Below, in pieces: positions 1 through 10,304 of a DNA stretch of 64,000 nucleotides; position 1 is the first letter of the stretch; each line of letters starts with the position of its first letter. Below the pieces are notes generated by a model, which had not been told where the DNA came from, searched no databases, and saw nothing but the letters and a program-made list of their open reading frames with translations. Made by a program: the position numbers and the translations under genes. The DNA is from Candidatus Nitrosopumilus sp. (GTDB lineage Archaea; Thermoproteota; Nitrososphaeria; Nitrososphaerales; Nitrosopumilaceae): contig JAEFCZ010000026.1 in assembly GCA_016125975.1 (NCBI GenBank), positions 1 through 64,000 of the forward strand, given 5' to 3'.

Positions 1-137
1 GTTTTTCTCTTTGGAGCTGCCTTTCTTTTTGCGGCTTTTCTCTTTGGAGCTGCTTTTTTAGCTGCAGTATTTCTTTTTGCTGCCTTTCTCTTTGGAGCTG
101 CTTTTCTCTTTGGAGCGGCTTTTCGTTTAGCTGCCAT
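1..137 (-). CDS. Lys/Ala/Pro-rich repetitive basic protein (histone-H1-tail-like), truncated by window edge
   Basis: Minus-strand reading from ATG at 135-137 gives MAAKRKAAPKRKAAPKRKAAKRNTAAKKAAPKRK..., open to the window edge. Confidence 0.6.
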   Translation of the reverse strand, partial: MAAKRKAAPKRKAAPKRKAAKRNTAAKKAAPKRKAAKRKAAPKRK

Positions 138-446
138 GTTTTGATCGACATTTTCATTGTTTTTCAGTGGTTAAACTAAAGAAATTTACACAAATTGATT
201 ACAATTTGTCAAGTAATTTTTTTGTAAAAAAATAAAACTTGATCGTAAATTTTTCAATAAACACCTTCAGCTGATGGTCTTCTACCTTGCAACCAACTTG
301 TTTTTCCGCAAATTGTACATTTGTATTTCCTTCTACGCTTGTAAGTTGCCATTTCTGGAAGATAAACTAATTCTTGTTTTGTTTTTGTCATGCAAAACTT
401 GCACCAACGATGTTCAAATTCTTGATCCATGTTACCTTTTTTTTAA

Positions 447-1556
447 TTACGTTCCGCGCTTTTTGATGATTGTTAACACATCTTCATCTTGTAAAATATG
501 ACTTAATCCTACTCTTTGTCCTCCAAACTTTACACTTTTTCCCCACACCAATCCGTATCTGAACTCTCTTTTCATTCTTCGATGTAACTTGTTACAAATA
601 TCTTCTACCGAATCACCTTCTCTTGCAATTAATGGTTCTTTAAAATCGGTCTCACCACCTTTTGGACGCATGTAAATTCTAATGAATTTTAATTTTTGAT
701 AAATTTTTTCTTGTAATAATTCAATATTGATATCTGAATTTGCTGACACTTCAATTACATCTGATTTTATTTTGGTTTTCAAATCTTTAAGAAATTTTTT
801 ATCAACTAAATCAATTTTATTTAAAATTGTAAGTGCCTTTGAATAACTGATGTTTCCTGCAATATGATCAGATATTTGCTCTGATGTTATATCTTCTCTA
901 ACAACAACACGTGCACTAACAATTCCGTAAAGGTGCAAAATATCTTTCAAATGTTTTTCTGTAATTTTTGTTAGTTTTACTTGTTGAGCAATTGCAATTC
1001 CTCCCATCCCTGCTTTTTCAATTGTAATGTTTGGCGGAAGTTGGTTTAGTCTAATTCCTATATTTCCTAACTCATTAACTAGTACGTCTTCATGATATGG
1101 CTGGAATACATCTAGTACCAATAATACAAGATCTGCAGTTCTTGCTACTGATAGAATTCTTTTTCCTAAACCCTTTCCTGTAGATGCTCCTTTGATGATT
1201 CCTGGAAGATCTAAGACCTGAATTTTAGCACCTCTATATTCCATCATTCCTGGAACAACTGTCAATGTTGTAAATTGAAATGCCCCAACTGCTGATTTTG
1301 CTCCAGTTAATTTGTTAAGTAATGTGGATTTTCCAACACTTGGTAATCCAATAAAGACCACTGTTGCATCTCCTGTTCTTCTAACATCAAACCCATCTTG
1401 TTTCATTCCAGATTTTTTTGCAGCGTTGTCTTCTTGCTCTCTTTTGAGTTTTGCAATCTTTGCTTTTAGTAATCCAAGATGATGTTCTGTTGCTTTGTTG
1501 ATCTGAGTTCTTGCCATTTCATCTTGAATGGCTTTAATTTTTTCAGGAATTCCCAA
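447..1556 (-). CDS. DRG/Obg-family GTP-binding protein with TGS domain
   Basis: P-loop GLPSVGKSTLLNKLTG, DLPGII, NKID; C-terminal TGS-like region. Confidence 0.9.
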   Translation of the reverse strand: MGIPEKIKAIQDEMARTQINKATEHHLGLLKAKIAKLKREQEDNAAKKSGMKQDGFDVRRTGDATVVFIGLPSVGKSTLLNKLTGAKSAVGAFQFTTLTVVPGMMEYRGAKIQVLDLPGIIKGASTGKGLGKRILSVARTADLVLLVLDVFQPYHEDVLVNELGNIGIRLNQLPPNITIEKAGMGGIAIAQQVKLTKITEKHLKDILHLYGIVSARVVVREDITSEQISDHIAGNISYSKALTILNKIDLVDKKFLKDLKTKIKSDVIEVSANSDINIELLQEKIYQKLKFIRIYMRPKGGETDFKEPLIAREGDSVEDICNKLHRRMKREFRYGLVWGKSVKFGGQRVGLSHILQDEDVLTIIKKRGT

Positions 1557-1558
1557 TA

Positions 1559-1786
1559 CTATTCACTACCTGCTAATTTCTTTTCAAATAAAATCGTATT
1601 ATTCTTTTTAATTTTCTTTATTCTGCTTATTGGTATGGTCTGTAAATTATCTGACCGAACCAAAAATTCTGGCAATGTAGTTTCAATAATCCTTTCAAAA
1701 TTTCTATAGAAAATTTTGTATGATTTTGATTCATCTGAAAATTTTGCTTTACTAAAAATTCCTTCAATAATTCCTTTTTTTGTCAT
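1559..1786 (-). CDS. Small conserved protein, possibly DUF504/UPF0248-like
   Basis: 75 aa directly upstream of the GTPase; TIPISRIKKIKK resembles UPF0248 tail. Confidence 0.5.
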   Translation of the reverse strand: MTKKGIIEGIFSKAKFSDESKSYKIFYRNFERIIETTLPEFLVRSDNLQTIPISRIKKIKKNNTILFEKKLAGSE

Positions 1787-1878
1787 ATTTTGAGTAAAAT
1801 CATTGCATTAATGAACAATACGTATTTCTTTTTTGTTTCATACGTAGCAAATATTATTCGGTACAAAAAACATCTGAT

Positions 1879-2574
1879 GTGAGAAAAAGAACTTTTGCAG
1901 TCGACATTGACGGCACAATCACTGAAAATGGTGGCGGACGAATTCATTTGGATGCTTTAGAAGCATTAAGACGTCTTGTTAATATGGGTCATGATGTAAT
2001 TTTTGTAACTGGCCGATCTTCTGTTGAAGGATTTTTACTTTCAGTATTTGGTGGTACTACGAAAGTTGCTGTAGGTGAAAATGGTGGTTGCATCACACTT
2101 GATTCAAACGATCATATTTTGTTGGGTAATCTTGATGAATGCAAAAATGCTCTTGATATTTTAAAAAATAACCTAGAAACTGTAGAAGAAAAGTATGTTT
2201 TTCCTAGAATGACTGAGGTTGTTTTACAAAGAACATTTGATCTTGATCAGGCCAGAAAAATCTTAACTGAACAAAATATCAATGTTGAATTATCTGATAG
2301 TCAATACGCCTATCACATAAACTCTTCAGGAATCGATAAAGGGACTGGCTTTACTGAAGTTATGAAGAGATTTTCTATCTCAAAAGATGATGTTATTGCA
2401 ATTGGTGATAGTGCTACAGACATCCCGTTATTCAAAGTGGCAAAAACAAGTGTTGCTTTGGGTAATGCATTTGATGATGTAAAATCAGAGGCCACAATGA
2501 CTGTTTCTGCACATGCAGGTGATGGTGTACTTGAAGCATTAGATAAATTAGCACCTAGATTATCTGAGATATAG
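1879..2574 (+). CDS. Phosphoglycolate phosphatase-like HAD hydrolase
   Basis: DIDGTIT motif and GDSATDIPLFKVA motif; GTG start. Confidence 0.85.
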   Translation: MRKRTFAVDIDGTITENGGGRIHLDALEALRRLVNMGHDVIFVTGRSSVEGFLLSVFGGTTKVAVGENGGCITLDSNDHILLGNLDECKNALDILKNNLETVEEKYVFPRMTEVVLQRTFDLDQARKILTEQNINVELSDSQYAYHINSSGIDKGTGFTEVMKRFSISKDDVIAIGDSATDIPLFKVAKTSVALGNAFDDVKSEATMTVSAHAGDGVLEALDKLAPRLSEI

Positions 2575-2575
2575 T

Positions 2576-4462
2576 ATGACTTTCAAATCGATAATTGATG
2601 AAATTGAAAATAATCTCAATAAGATTTTAGATGATCTATCTATTTCTGACGTAAAGTTTTCTGTAGAGCCTGCAAAACCCGGTTTTGGTGATGTCAGTTC
2701 TAATGTCACTTTCTTACTTGCAAAACAACTCAAAAAAAGTCCAAAAGAAATTTCTGAAATGTTATCTGAAAAATATTCTCAATGTATTAGTGCACTAGTA
2801 TCAAAACCTGAATCTCATCCATCTGGTTATCTGAATTTTTATGCTGATTGGCCAAAACTAAATCAATTAATTCTATCTGAATCTAATTTACCTGAATTCG
2901 GAGATGTTGATATTGGAAAAAATTCTACAATTGTTGTAGAGCACACCAGTGTAAACCCAAACAAAGCTCTTCACATTGGTCATATACGTAATATCATTAT
3001 TGGTGACACTGTTTCTAGAATTTTACAAAAAGCAAACTACAAAGTTAATGTCTTAAACTATGTTGATGATTCTGGTCTTCAAGTAGCTGACATTATTGTG
3101 GGATTCAAACATTTTGGATATGAAATTGAACCTCCAGAAGGAAAGAAATTTGATCATTATTGTGGTGATGATGTTTATGTAAAAACTACTGAAAAGTATG
3201 AACAAGACTCTAGTTTGGAGGAAATTAGAAAGAATGTTCTCAAAGAATTGGAGGATGGAAATTCTGAAACTGCACAATTTGCTGACAAAATCACACGTCG
3301 TGTATTGTCAAACCAACTTGAAACATGTTGGAATCTCTCAGTTTCTTATGATTGCTTGAACTTTGAATCTCAAATAATTCGTTCTGGATTGTGGGATGGG
3401 ATATTTGAAAAACTCAAAGAAATGAATCTAGTTGAATTTGAAAATGATGGAAAAAATGTTGGATGTTGGGTTATTCGTGGTGATGGAAAAGAAGAGGATA
3501 AAGTAATTGTCAGAAGTAATGGAACTGCTACATACATTGCAAAAGATATTCCATATGCTGCCTGGAAATTGGGGTTGTTAGATGATCCATTTCATTATGA
3601 AAAATACGAAAAAGAACAGCCAAACTCTCGTGTTTTGTGGCAAACCACATTAAATGACAGTGCTTTTGTATCTCAAAATTTCTCAGGTGACAAAGTAATA
3701 ACTGTAATTGATTCTCGTCAGGCAAGATTACAAAAAATCATTACATCATTAATGGGAAAATTCAAATCAATTCCTGATGCTTATGTCCATTTAGGATACG
3801 AATCTGTTACTCTAAGTTCTGATACTGCTAAAGTTTTAGGTATTGAAACTGATGGCAAACAAGCTCAAATGTCTGGAAGAAAAGGCTTGTATGTTAATGC
3901 TGATTCTGTTTATGATTTACTAAAAGAAAAAACCACTGAAGAGACAAAGAAAAGACATCCTGAAATGGATGACTCTGAGATTGAAAAAATCTCTCATGCT
4001 GTGTCTGTTGCAACATTACGTTATGAGATGATTAAGCAGGATTTGGACAAAATCATTGCATTTGATTTAACAAAATCTCTTAGTCTGGAAGGTGATACTG
4101 CTCCATACATCCAATATACTCATGCTAGAGCATCTAGAATTTTAGAGAAATCTGGAAGAGATTCTTCAATTGATGTTGACTTTTCTCTACTCCGGGAACA
4201 ATCTGAAATTGATTTAGTGAAAACAATAGGGCTTTTCAATTTACAAGTTCGAGATGCTGCAAATAATTTATCTCCAAAAGTAATCTCTAGATATTGTCAT
4301 GATTTAGCAGTTGCCTTCAATTCGTTTTATGAAAAATCTAAGGTTCTTGATCTAGGCGATGAGCGACTAGAAAACTCTCGTTTGTGTTTAGTTCATTCAT
4401 TCAAAATTACTATTGAAAAGGCACTAAATCTTCTTGGAATTACTGCTCCTGATAAGATGTAA
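2576..4462 (+). CDS. argS: Arginyl-tRNA synthetase
   Basis: 628 aa; HTSVNPNKALHIGHIRN class I signature. Confidence 0.95.
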   Translation: MTFKSIIDEIENNLNKILDDLSISDVKFSVEPAKPGFGDVSSNVTFLLAKQLKKSPKEISEMLSEKYSQCISALVSKPESHPSGYLNFYADWPKLNQLILSESNLPEFGDVDIGKNSTIVVEHTSVNPNKALHIGHIRNIIIGDTVSRILQKANYKVNVLNYVDDSGLQVADIIVGFKHFGYEIEPPEGKKFDHYCGDDVYVKTTEKYEQDSSLEEIRKNVLKELEDGNSETAQFADKITRRVLSNQLETCWNLSVSYDCLNFESQIIRSGLWDGIFEKLKEMNLVEFENDGKNVGCWVIRGDGKEEDKVIVRSNGTATYIAKDIPYAAWKLGLLDDPFHYEKYEKEQPNSRVLWQTTLNDSAFVSQNFSGDKVITVIDSRQARLQKIITSLMGKFKSIPDAYVHLGYESVTLSSDTAKVLGIETDGKQAQMSGRKGLYVNADSVYDLLKEKTTEETKKRHPEMDDSEIEKISHAVSVATLRYEMIKQDLDKIIAFDLTKSLSLEGDTAPYIQYTHARASRILEKSGRDSSIDVDFSLLREQSEIDLVKTIGLFNLQVRDAANNLSPKVISRYCHDLAVAFNSFYEKSKVLDLGDERLENSRLCLVHSFKITIEKALNLLGITAPDKM

Positions 4463-4465
4463 TGT

Positions 4466-4506
4466 CCCAGTGAGTGCACTACACGAATGCTGGCTGTCTC
4501 ACTGGG
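4466..4506. terminator. Stem-loop just after argS (CCCAGTGAG...CTCACTGGG)
   Basis: Perfect 9-bp inverted arms 4466-4474 / 4498-4506, 3 nt after the argS stop. Confidence 0.45.
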
Positions 4507-4509
4507 TTG

Positions 4510-4525
4510 TTGGCGTGCAAACCAA
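4510..4525. repeat. Left 16-bp direct repeat TTGGCGTGCAAACCAA (candidate att site)
   Basis: Identical to 14924-14939. Confidence 0.65.
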
Positions 4526-4597
4526 CCACCGTTTTCCGAGCTCTTTTAAGCCACCAGGTATTAATTTTGGTAATTGTCAGTCATAACTGAGAAAATA

Positions 4598-5602
4598 ATG
4601 ATTTCTGAATCAAACATGTAAGATGCAACCAAAAAAGAATACAATTTCAGATTGGGACTATTCTATAGATATGCTGGATTCAAGACTGATGCTGAATTTC
4701 TTAACTGCCCTACTGATTAACTTCAAACTCTCTTGGTAAATTACACAAGGCATTTGATAAAGCGTGTCAATAATGATGACTTGTCGGCAAATACAGTACC
4801 CAAGATGTTCAGAGGAATCAAGTGGTTACTCAATTCAAACTATCGTGAACACGACATTAGATGGAAGCCAATTGAGGCATTATTTCCAAAATCTGTAAAA
4901 CGTTCAGGATACAAGGCATGGACTACTGAACAAATCCAAATGATGATTGAAAAATCTAGTGATATACGAAATAAAGCCTTGATTCATTTTCAAGCCTCAA
5001 CAGGTGGTAGAGTAGGGGTTCATGATCATCCATTACTAATGAAACATCTAACTATGATGGAATGGAATGGACATGGTTGTTACGCTATTTTGTTTTATGC
5101 TGATTTAGATGAAACAGTTGAAGAAAAAGATCTCAGAGATAAACAAGATGATGTTCAAGGTGGAGATTCATACTATTCATTTTTGACACCAGAGGCAACA
5201 GATGCACTTGACAAATATTTTGATGCTAGAAAACGAAAAGGTGATGTGTTTACTGATGATACCCCAATATTTGTTTCAAGCAAAAATTCCCAATTAACGG
5301 ATGGTAATGTAAAAGCAATTCTGTTTAGATTACTTGAAAATATGACTGAAATAACTAGGGTCAAAAAAGGTAGAAGATATGATATTCAAATCAATCATGG
5401 TTTTAGAAAAAGAATCAATACAATTTTGAAATTAGAATCTGATGTTAATAGTAATATTGCAGAAAAAATTTTAGGTCACAAAAATGGCTTAGATGGTGTT
5501 TATTTATCTCCTACAAGACAAGAGTGTTTTAATGAATTTTGTAAAGGCATATCACAACTAACGATTTCCGATGCCGAAAGACAAAAATTGTATTCATTTT
5601 AG
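4598..5602 (+). pseudogene. Tyrosine recombinase/integrase interrupted by two in-frame TAA codons near the N-terminus
   Basis: Same-frame reading MISESNM*DATKKEYNFRLGLFYRYAGFKTDAEFLNCPTD*LQTLLVNYTRH...; C-terminal R (TGGRVG), HGFR, GHK and VY catalytic-type positions intact in ORF 4733-5602. Confidence 0.75.
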
Positions 5603-5713
5603 GCACAAAAAATAGATTGTTGTTAAAAAATACCAAAAATCAAGTCATAATGTATGAAATTAAAAGAAGATATTATATGCAAGAAATCTTGCATTAAAAA
5701 ACAAGGGATCTGA

Positions 5714-6643
5714 TTGAAAGCATTAACCACAAGTTTTGAAAACTATGACAAACAGGATTTTGCCAAGTCTGCTGTTTTGTATGTATTACAGCATTTTCAA
5801 CCGAGTCTTAGGAAAAAAATAGCTTCAAAACATTACTTGAAAAAAACAATAATCGACCTTACCCCAGATGAGCAGCCAGATTTAGAAAAAATAATATCAA
5901 GCGAAATTGAGTTCGTTGCAAATCAAGTTTCTTTTAGTGCAAACTGGTTTAGTACTGATGATTATCTGAAATTATGGAAAAAATACTTTGCAAAGTTTCT
6001 AAACGAACATGTGGAAATCCAAGAGTCTCTGCAAACATTTGAATCTGATTTTCCAGAAGATACCAATGAGCAGTTTGGATTGATGATAGACTCATTGACT
6101 CGATTAACATTCTTACTCAAAACATCGTATAATGAATGGCATAGAAAGTCAATGGCAGAATTCCTTGAATCAAATTTGCCATTAGAACTATACAATCTAT
6201 ACAATTTGTCATACATTGAAAAAATATCTGTAATGAAATCCCTTGTAGGTGACTTAATTAGATTACAAGGAAGATTGCATCTGGTTAGAGCAAACGAGAG
6301 AAAAATAAGAGTAGAATTGACAAAGTTTGAAAAACAACACAGGAAACTTTCAGGAATGTTCGCAAAACTTTCTCGTTCAGAACTTACACTGCGATTTTTT
6401 CTGAGATCAAACAATGCACAAGAACTAGAAGATTTGTTTAAAACAAAACCTCTTACATTGAATAGTAACACTGAGGATAAATTTACAGTATATTTCAACA
6501 AATTTAGACAGAGTCTTACTGAAATGACAAGTTTCCTAGACGAAAAATATCTTGATGAGGATATGGTGTTGAATTCATCTGAATCTGAATCCTTTAGAGA
6601 TTTTGATGAAAAATTAAGGCAAATAGTCCTCAAACATGCCTAA
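5714..6643 (+). CDS. Uncharacterised predominantly helical protein, first gene of PIN-like cassette
   Basis: 309 aa ORF overlapping the next ORF by 8 bp; TTG start. Confidence 0.65.
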   Translation: MKALTTSFENYDKQDFAKSAVLYVLQHFQPSLRKKIASKHYLKKTIIDLTPDEQPDLEKIISSEIEFVANQVSFSANWFSTDDYLKLWKKYFAKFLNEHVEIQESLQTFESDFPEDTNEQFGLMIDSLTRLTFLLKTSYNEWHRKSMAEFLESNLPLELYNLYNLSYIEKISVMKSLVGDLIRLQGRLHLVRANERKIRVELTKFEKQHRKLSGMFAKLSRSELTLRFFLRSNNAQELEDLFKTKPLTLNSNTEDKFTVYFNKFRQSLTEMTSFLDEKYLDEDMVLNSSESESFRDFDEKLRQIVLKHA

Positions 6644-7391
6644 AAAAGAAAAAATAGTTGTTTGCGTTGATCCATCAATTTTTCTAGCAGAAGTATTTGG
6701 GAATGAAACACAATCTACGCGAGCAGGGGCTATTGGCAAATTTCAACAAATATTTCAATTTGAAAAATGTATGCCCAAAACTGTAAAGGATGAAGTAGAA
6801 AGCAGACTGTCAGAAATTATAAAATTAGTAGAAGAACTCTCAAAGGATTTCATAAGAGAATTCCGTTTATTCAAAGGTGAACAGTCAAAAATTGGTCTAT
6901 CTGATTTGACATCTATTCAATCATTTTTTTCCGATTTAAAGAAAAACCACAAAATAAGATCATCTGAATTGGAAATTATTAACAACATAGAATCAGTTCT
7001 TGTACAATTTCTTACAGAAAACTATAGTAAGAAAAAAGGTTTGGAAACGAATGATTTTGTTCTAGATGTCATGGTTGAATTTAACAAATTATTATCTGGT
7101 TTAAAATATACTTTTTATAGTAATCTAAAAGGGTACAAAATATTTTCTGTTGAAGTAAATCCTGAAACATGCAAAAAACTACACAATGAAAAAAAATTAG
7201 AAAAAACAGTAAAGAAAAAACCTCAAGAGATTAAAATTCTCTGTGAAGTTGAATCCTACAAACAAAATTCAAAGAAAACCTGTTTATTGGCAACCGTGGA
7301 TCATAATGATTTTTTGAGTAATGCAAAATTGATTGAATCTCTTATCGGAATAAAATGTGTTGATCCGATTTATCTTCCGAATGAATTCTAA
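6636..7391 (+). CDS. Putative PIN-like domain protein
   Basis: N-terminal VVCVDPSIFLAEVFG and C-terminal CLLATVDHNDFLSNAKLIESLIGIKCVDPIYL resemble PIN-fold acidic motifs. Confidence 0.5.
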   Translation: MPKKEKIVVCVDPSIFLAEVFGNETQSTRAGAIGKFQQIFQFEKCMPKTVKDEVESRLSEIIKLVEELSKDFIREFRLFKGEQSKIGLSDLTSIQSFFSDLKKNHKIRSSELEIINNIESVLVQFLTENYSKKKGLETNDFVLDVMVEFNKLLSGLKYTFYSNLKGYKIFSVEVNPETCKKLHNEKKLEKTVKKKPQEIKILCEVESYKQNSKKTCLLATVDHNDFLSNAKLIESLIGIKCVDPIYLPNEF

Positions 7392-7543
7392 AGGGTCAAA
7401 AATGAGATTAATAAATCTAGTACTAACACTAACAAATTTTATTTGAAAATTAGGATTGAGGTGACCTGGTACTAGTTTTTTAAATCCCAAAAACAATTAC
7501 CCTTTATGATTTTAAATCATGTTCGATTAAAGGAGGCAAAAAA

Positions 7544-7729
7544 TTGAATTCCATTTTTTGTTGTAAGGATAAAAACCCAAAAATCTTCAAAGTAAAATTT
7601 GATTCTGGAAAACTTGGAAAAGATGATACTTGGAATTTATGTGTGGATTGTAATTCTAAATCTGAATTTCGGGACCATAGAATTTCAACAGAAAAAATTT
7701 GTTTGATTGATGAAAATGATGCTGAATGA
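7544..7729 (+). CDS. Small Cys-containing protein
   Basis: 61 aa, TTG start preceded by AAAGGAGG; CC and CVDC motifs. Confidence 0.5.
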   Translation: MNSIFCCKDKNPKIFKVKFDSGKLGKDDTWNLCVDCNSKSEFRDHRISTEKICLIDENDAE

Positions 7730-7758
7730 TGTTGCAATATAATATAAAATAAATTAAA

Positions 7759-8199
7759 ATGAAAATAATTAATAATAATAAAAATAATAATAAAAAAATA
7801 CAACCAATACCTACTATTGGTGAATGTATTCCTAATACTATGGATGATGAGTTATGTCTTGTACAAATACAAATTCCATCATACCTTGTAAGAAAACTTC
7901 ATGAATCTTCAGAAAGTACACATGGTAGTAAGGATTTTTGTGAGAATATTGTGTTAAATGCAATAATTGATCTGTTAGAAAAGTCTACACAACATCATAC
8001 AGCATCATTATTGTATAATGGTGGGATCCCAAGAAAAGATGTATTAGATAAATTAATAGACATTGGAAAATTTTTAAAATTGCTTGACTCTTATCCTAAT
8101 TTATCTCCGCCCGCAGTCCGAAATGCAATTAAACAAAATGTGGGAAAAGATTCAAGAACTTTCAAAAGCTACATGGATTGTATAAGACCCATATCATAA
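7759..8199 (+). CDS. Hypothetical protein (start may lie downstream of an Asn/Lys low-complexity run)
   Basis: 146 aa ORF; first ~14 codons are an AAT/AAA run. Confidence 0.5.
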   Translation: MKIINNNKNNNKKIQPIPTIGECIPNTMDDELCLVQIQIPSYLVRKLHESSESTHGSKDFCENIVLNAIIDLLEKSTQHHTASLLYNGGIPRKDVLDKLIDIGKFLKLLDSYPNLSPPAVRNAIKQNVGKDSRTFKSYMDCIRPIS

Positions 8200-8355
8200 T
8201 GTTACGTGGTGAATCTGGAATAGGACAAATATGGAACATGGGTGAGTTTGTCAAGGCTGTAGAAAATGAATTTTTAAGTAGATAAGTAATTTCTAAAATT
8301 GTATTTTGTATATGTAAAGATCCCCTTTTTAAATATGAAATTATGAATAAAGAAG

Positions 8356-9759
8356 ATGACTTCACTTACTTTCTATGGTGGAGTAAATGAAATAGGTGGT
8401 AACAAAATTCTCCTCCAAGACAAAGATACCAAAGCCTTCTTAGATTTTGGCAAGAGTTTTAGTCGCAGAGCAACATATTTTGAGGAATATCTGAATCCTA
8501 GAACATCTAATGGGATAGTAGATTTTCTTACTATGGGTCTAGTTCCAGATATCAAAGGAGTATATCGTGATGATTTGATGGTGATGGCAGGACGCAAACC
8601 AGAAGAGCCAGACATTGATGCAGTGTTGTTAACTCATGCACATGCAGATCATGCAGATTATATTTCATTTTTGCATGAAGATATTCCAATTCACATGGGC
8701 TCTGCATGTCATTTGATTTTAAAAGCATTATCTGAACGTGCATCGCGAACAATCGAAAAAGAAATTTTAGATTTTAAACCAAGACCATACAGTGCAAAAG
8801 ATTCTCCCATTGAAAGAAAAGTAAATGAGTTTAGGACTGGGGACAAATTCAAAATTGGCTCACTTGAAGTAGAACCGATTCATGTTGATCATTCGGTTCC
8901 AGGCGCATATGGTTTTATCATTTGGACCTCTGAAGGTCCTATTGCATACACTGGAGATATACGGTTACATGGAACTCATGCGGAGATGACTAGAGATTTT
9001 ATAGAACGAGCAAAAGAAGTAAAACCAATTGCACTAATTACCGAAGGTACAAGAATTGCAGATAAAGAAAAAGAAGAATCTGAACAAATTGTTTATCAAG
9101 AATCATCTAAAACAGTGTCTGAAACAAAAAATTTGGTGTTTGCAGATTTTAATTTTAAGGATGTTGATAGATTAATGACATTTTATAACATTGCAAAAGA
9201 AACAGGGCGTAAATTTGTAGTTAAAATGAATGATGCATTTTTTCTAAAACATTTGTCTCAAGATAAACATCTAAACGTTCCAAACATAGATGATGAAGAT
9301 ATAATCATATATCTACCAAAAAGAGGTTCGGGACAATATTCAGATAAAGATTACAAGGGAAAAGATAGAGAATTTTTAGATTTACACAATACCTGGACTG
9401 CTGAACAAATTGCATCAAGACCAGACAAGGTTCTTTGTGCCATAGGGTTTTACAGTTTTACTGCCTTGATTGATATGAAACTAAAACCTGGGGCTAGGTA
9501 TATTCACTCCTCCTCAGAACCATATAATGAGGAGCAGGAATTGTCTCAAGAGAGACTAAATGCATGGACTGAGCATTTTGGGATGAACAAATTTCAGAGT
9601 CATTGCTCAGGACATGCTAGAGGTAGCGATCTATTACAGGCTGTAAAAGAAATTGATACAGAAACTATCTTTCCAATACACACCGAGCATCCTGATGTAT
9701 TTAAAAAAATCACAACTAATGTTACAAATGTAGAAGAGAACGTAAAATATACCATTTAA
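8356..9759 (+). CDS. Metallo-beta-lactamase/beta-CASP ribonuclease, RNase J-like
   Basis: 467 aa; HAHADHADY motif, HVDHSVPGAYGF, YTGDIRLHG, HCSGHARGSDL. Confidence 0.85.
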   Translation: MTSLTFYGGVNEIGGNKILLQDKDTKAFLDFGKSFSRRATYFEEYLNPRTSNGIVDFLTMGLVPDIKGVYRDDLMVMAGRKPEEPDIDAVLLTHAHADHADYISFLHEDIPIHMGSACHLILKALSERASRTIEKEILDFKPRPYSAKDSPIERKVNEFRTGDKFKIGSLEVEPIHVDHSVPGAYGFIIWTSEGPIAYTGDIRLHGTHAEMTRDFIERAKEVKPIALITEGTRIADKEKEESEQIVYQESSKTVSETKNLVFADFNFKDVDRLMTFYNIAKETGRKFVVKMNDAFFLKHLSQDKHLNVPNIDDEDIIIYLPKRGSGQYSDKDYKGKDREFLDLHNTWTAEQIASRPDKVLCAIGFYSFTALIDMKLKPGARYIHSSSEPYNEEQELSQERLNAWTEHFGMNKFQSHCSGHARGSDLLQAVKEIDTETIFPIHTEHPDVFKKITTNVTNVEENVKYTI

Positions 9760-9770
9760 GGTAATAAAAC

Positions 9771-10304
9771 ATGGTTTTTTCAGAATTATACTCACTCAAA
9801 GAAATCAAAAAAAGATATTCCGATATTGAAATGACTGAAAAACAAAGAAATGCAGTAAAAGAATGGCTAGTTCTTTTAGATAATAATCAATTACAAAAAG
9901 AGGAAGAAAATTATCCTAATTTTATGAATATAATTCTAAGAGATTTACTATCTTATCCTGAAACTGAAATACAAAAAGGCTTTGAACAAAATAATGTTGA
10001 ATTTTCATTCAAAGATAAGGATGATAAAACAGTAGTTGTTTTTGAAGCAAAAGGAACAAAAACAAAAGATCTGTTTTCAAAACAGGATTATGGTAAGAAA
10101 GAACAAGAGACTCCAATTATTCAAACGCTTACATATATGGCACGTATCCCTGCTAGATTTGGAGTAACAACAAATTACAAAAAATTTGTATTATTAGATG
10201 CAAGTGAAGGTGATTCAAAATGTCACCGATTTGATTTCAAAGATATTGAAAATAATCATGATCGATTAAGAGAATTCATTGGGATATTCTCGTATTCAAA
10301 ATAG
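9771..10304 (+). CDS. Truncated Type IIG-like restriction enzyme N-terminal nuclease domain
   Basis: FEAKG (PD-(D/E)XK-type) ... KQDYGKKEQETPIIQTLTYM ... GVTTNYKKFVLLD; no methylase domain follows. Confidence 0.6.
   Translation: MVFSELYSLKEIKKRYSDIEMTEKQRNAVKEWLVLLDNNQLQKEEENYPNFMNIILRDLLSYPETEIQKGFEQNNVEFSFKDKDDKTVVVFEAKGTKTKDLFSKQDYGKKEQETPIIQTLTYMARIPARFGVTTNYKKFVLLDASEGDSKCHRFDFKDIENNHDRLREFIGIFSYSK

Noticed and set aside
5962-6633. 223-aa minus-strand ORF
   Set aside because: Fully antisense to ORF 5714-6643, low-complexity Ser/Asn/Phe composition; shadow ORF.
7759-7803. AAT/AAA-rich run resembling a microsatellite repeat
   Set aside because: Short and irregular; expected in an AT-rich genome.
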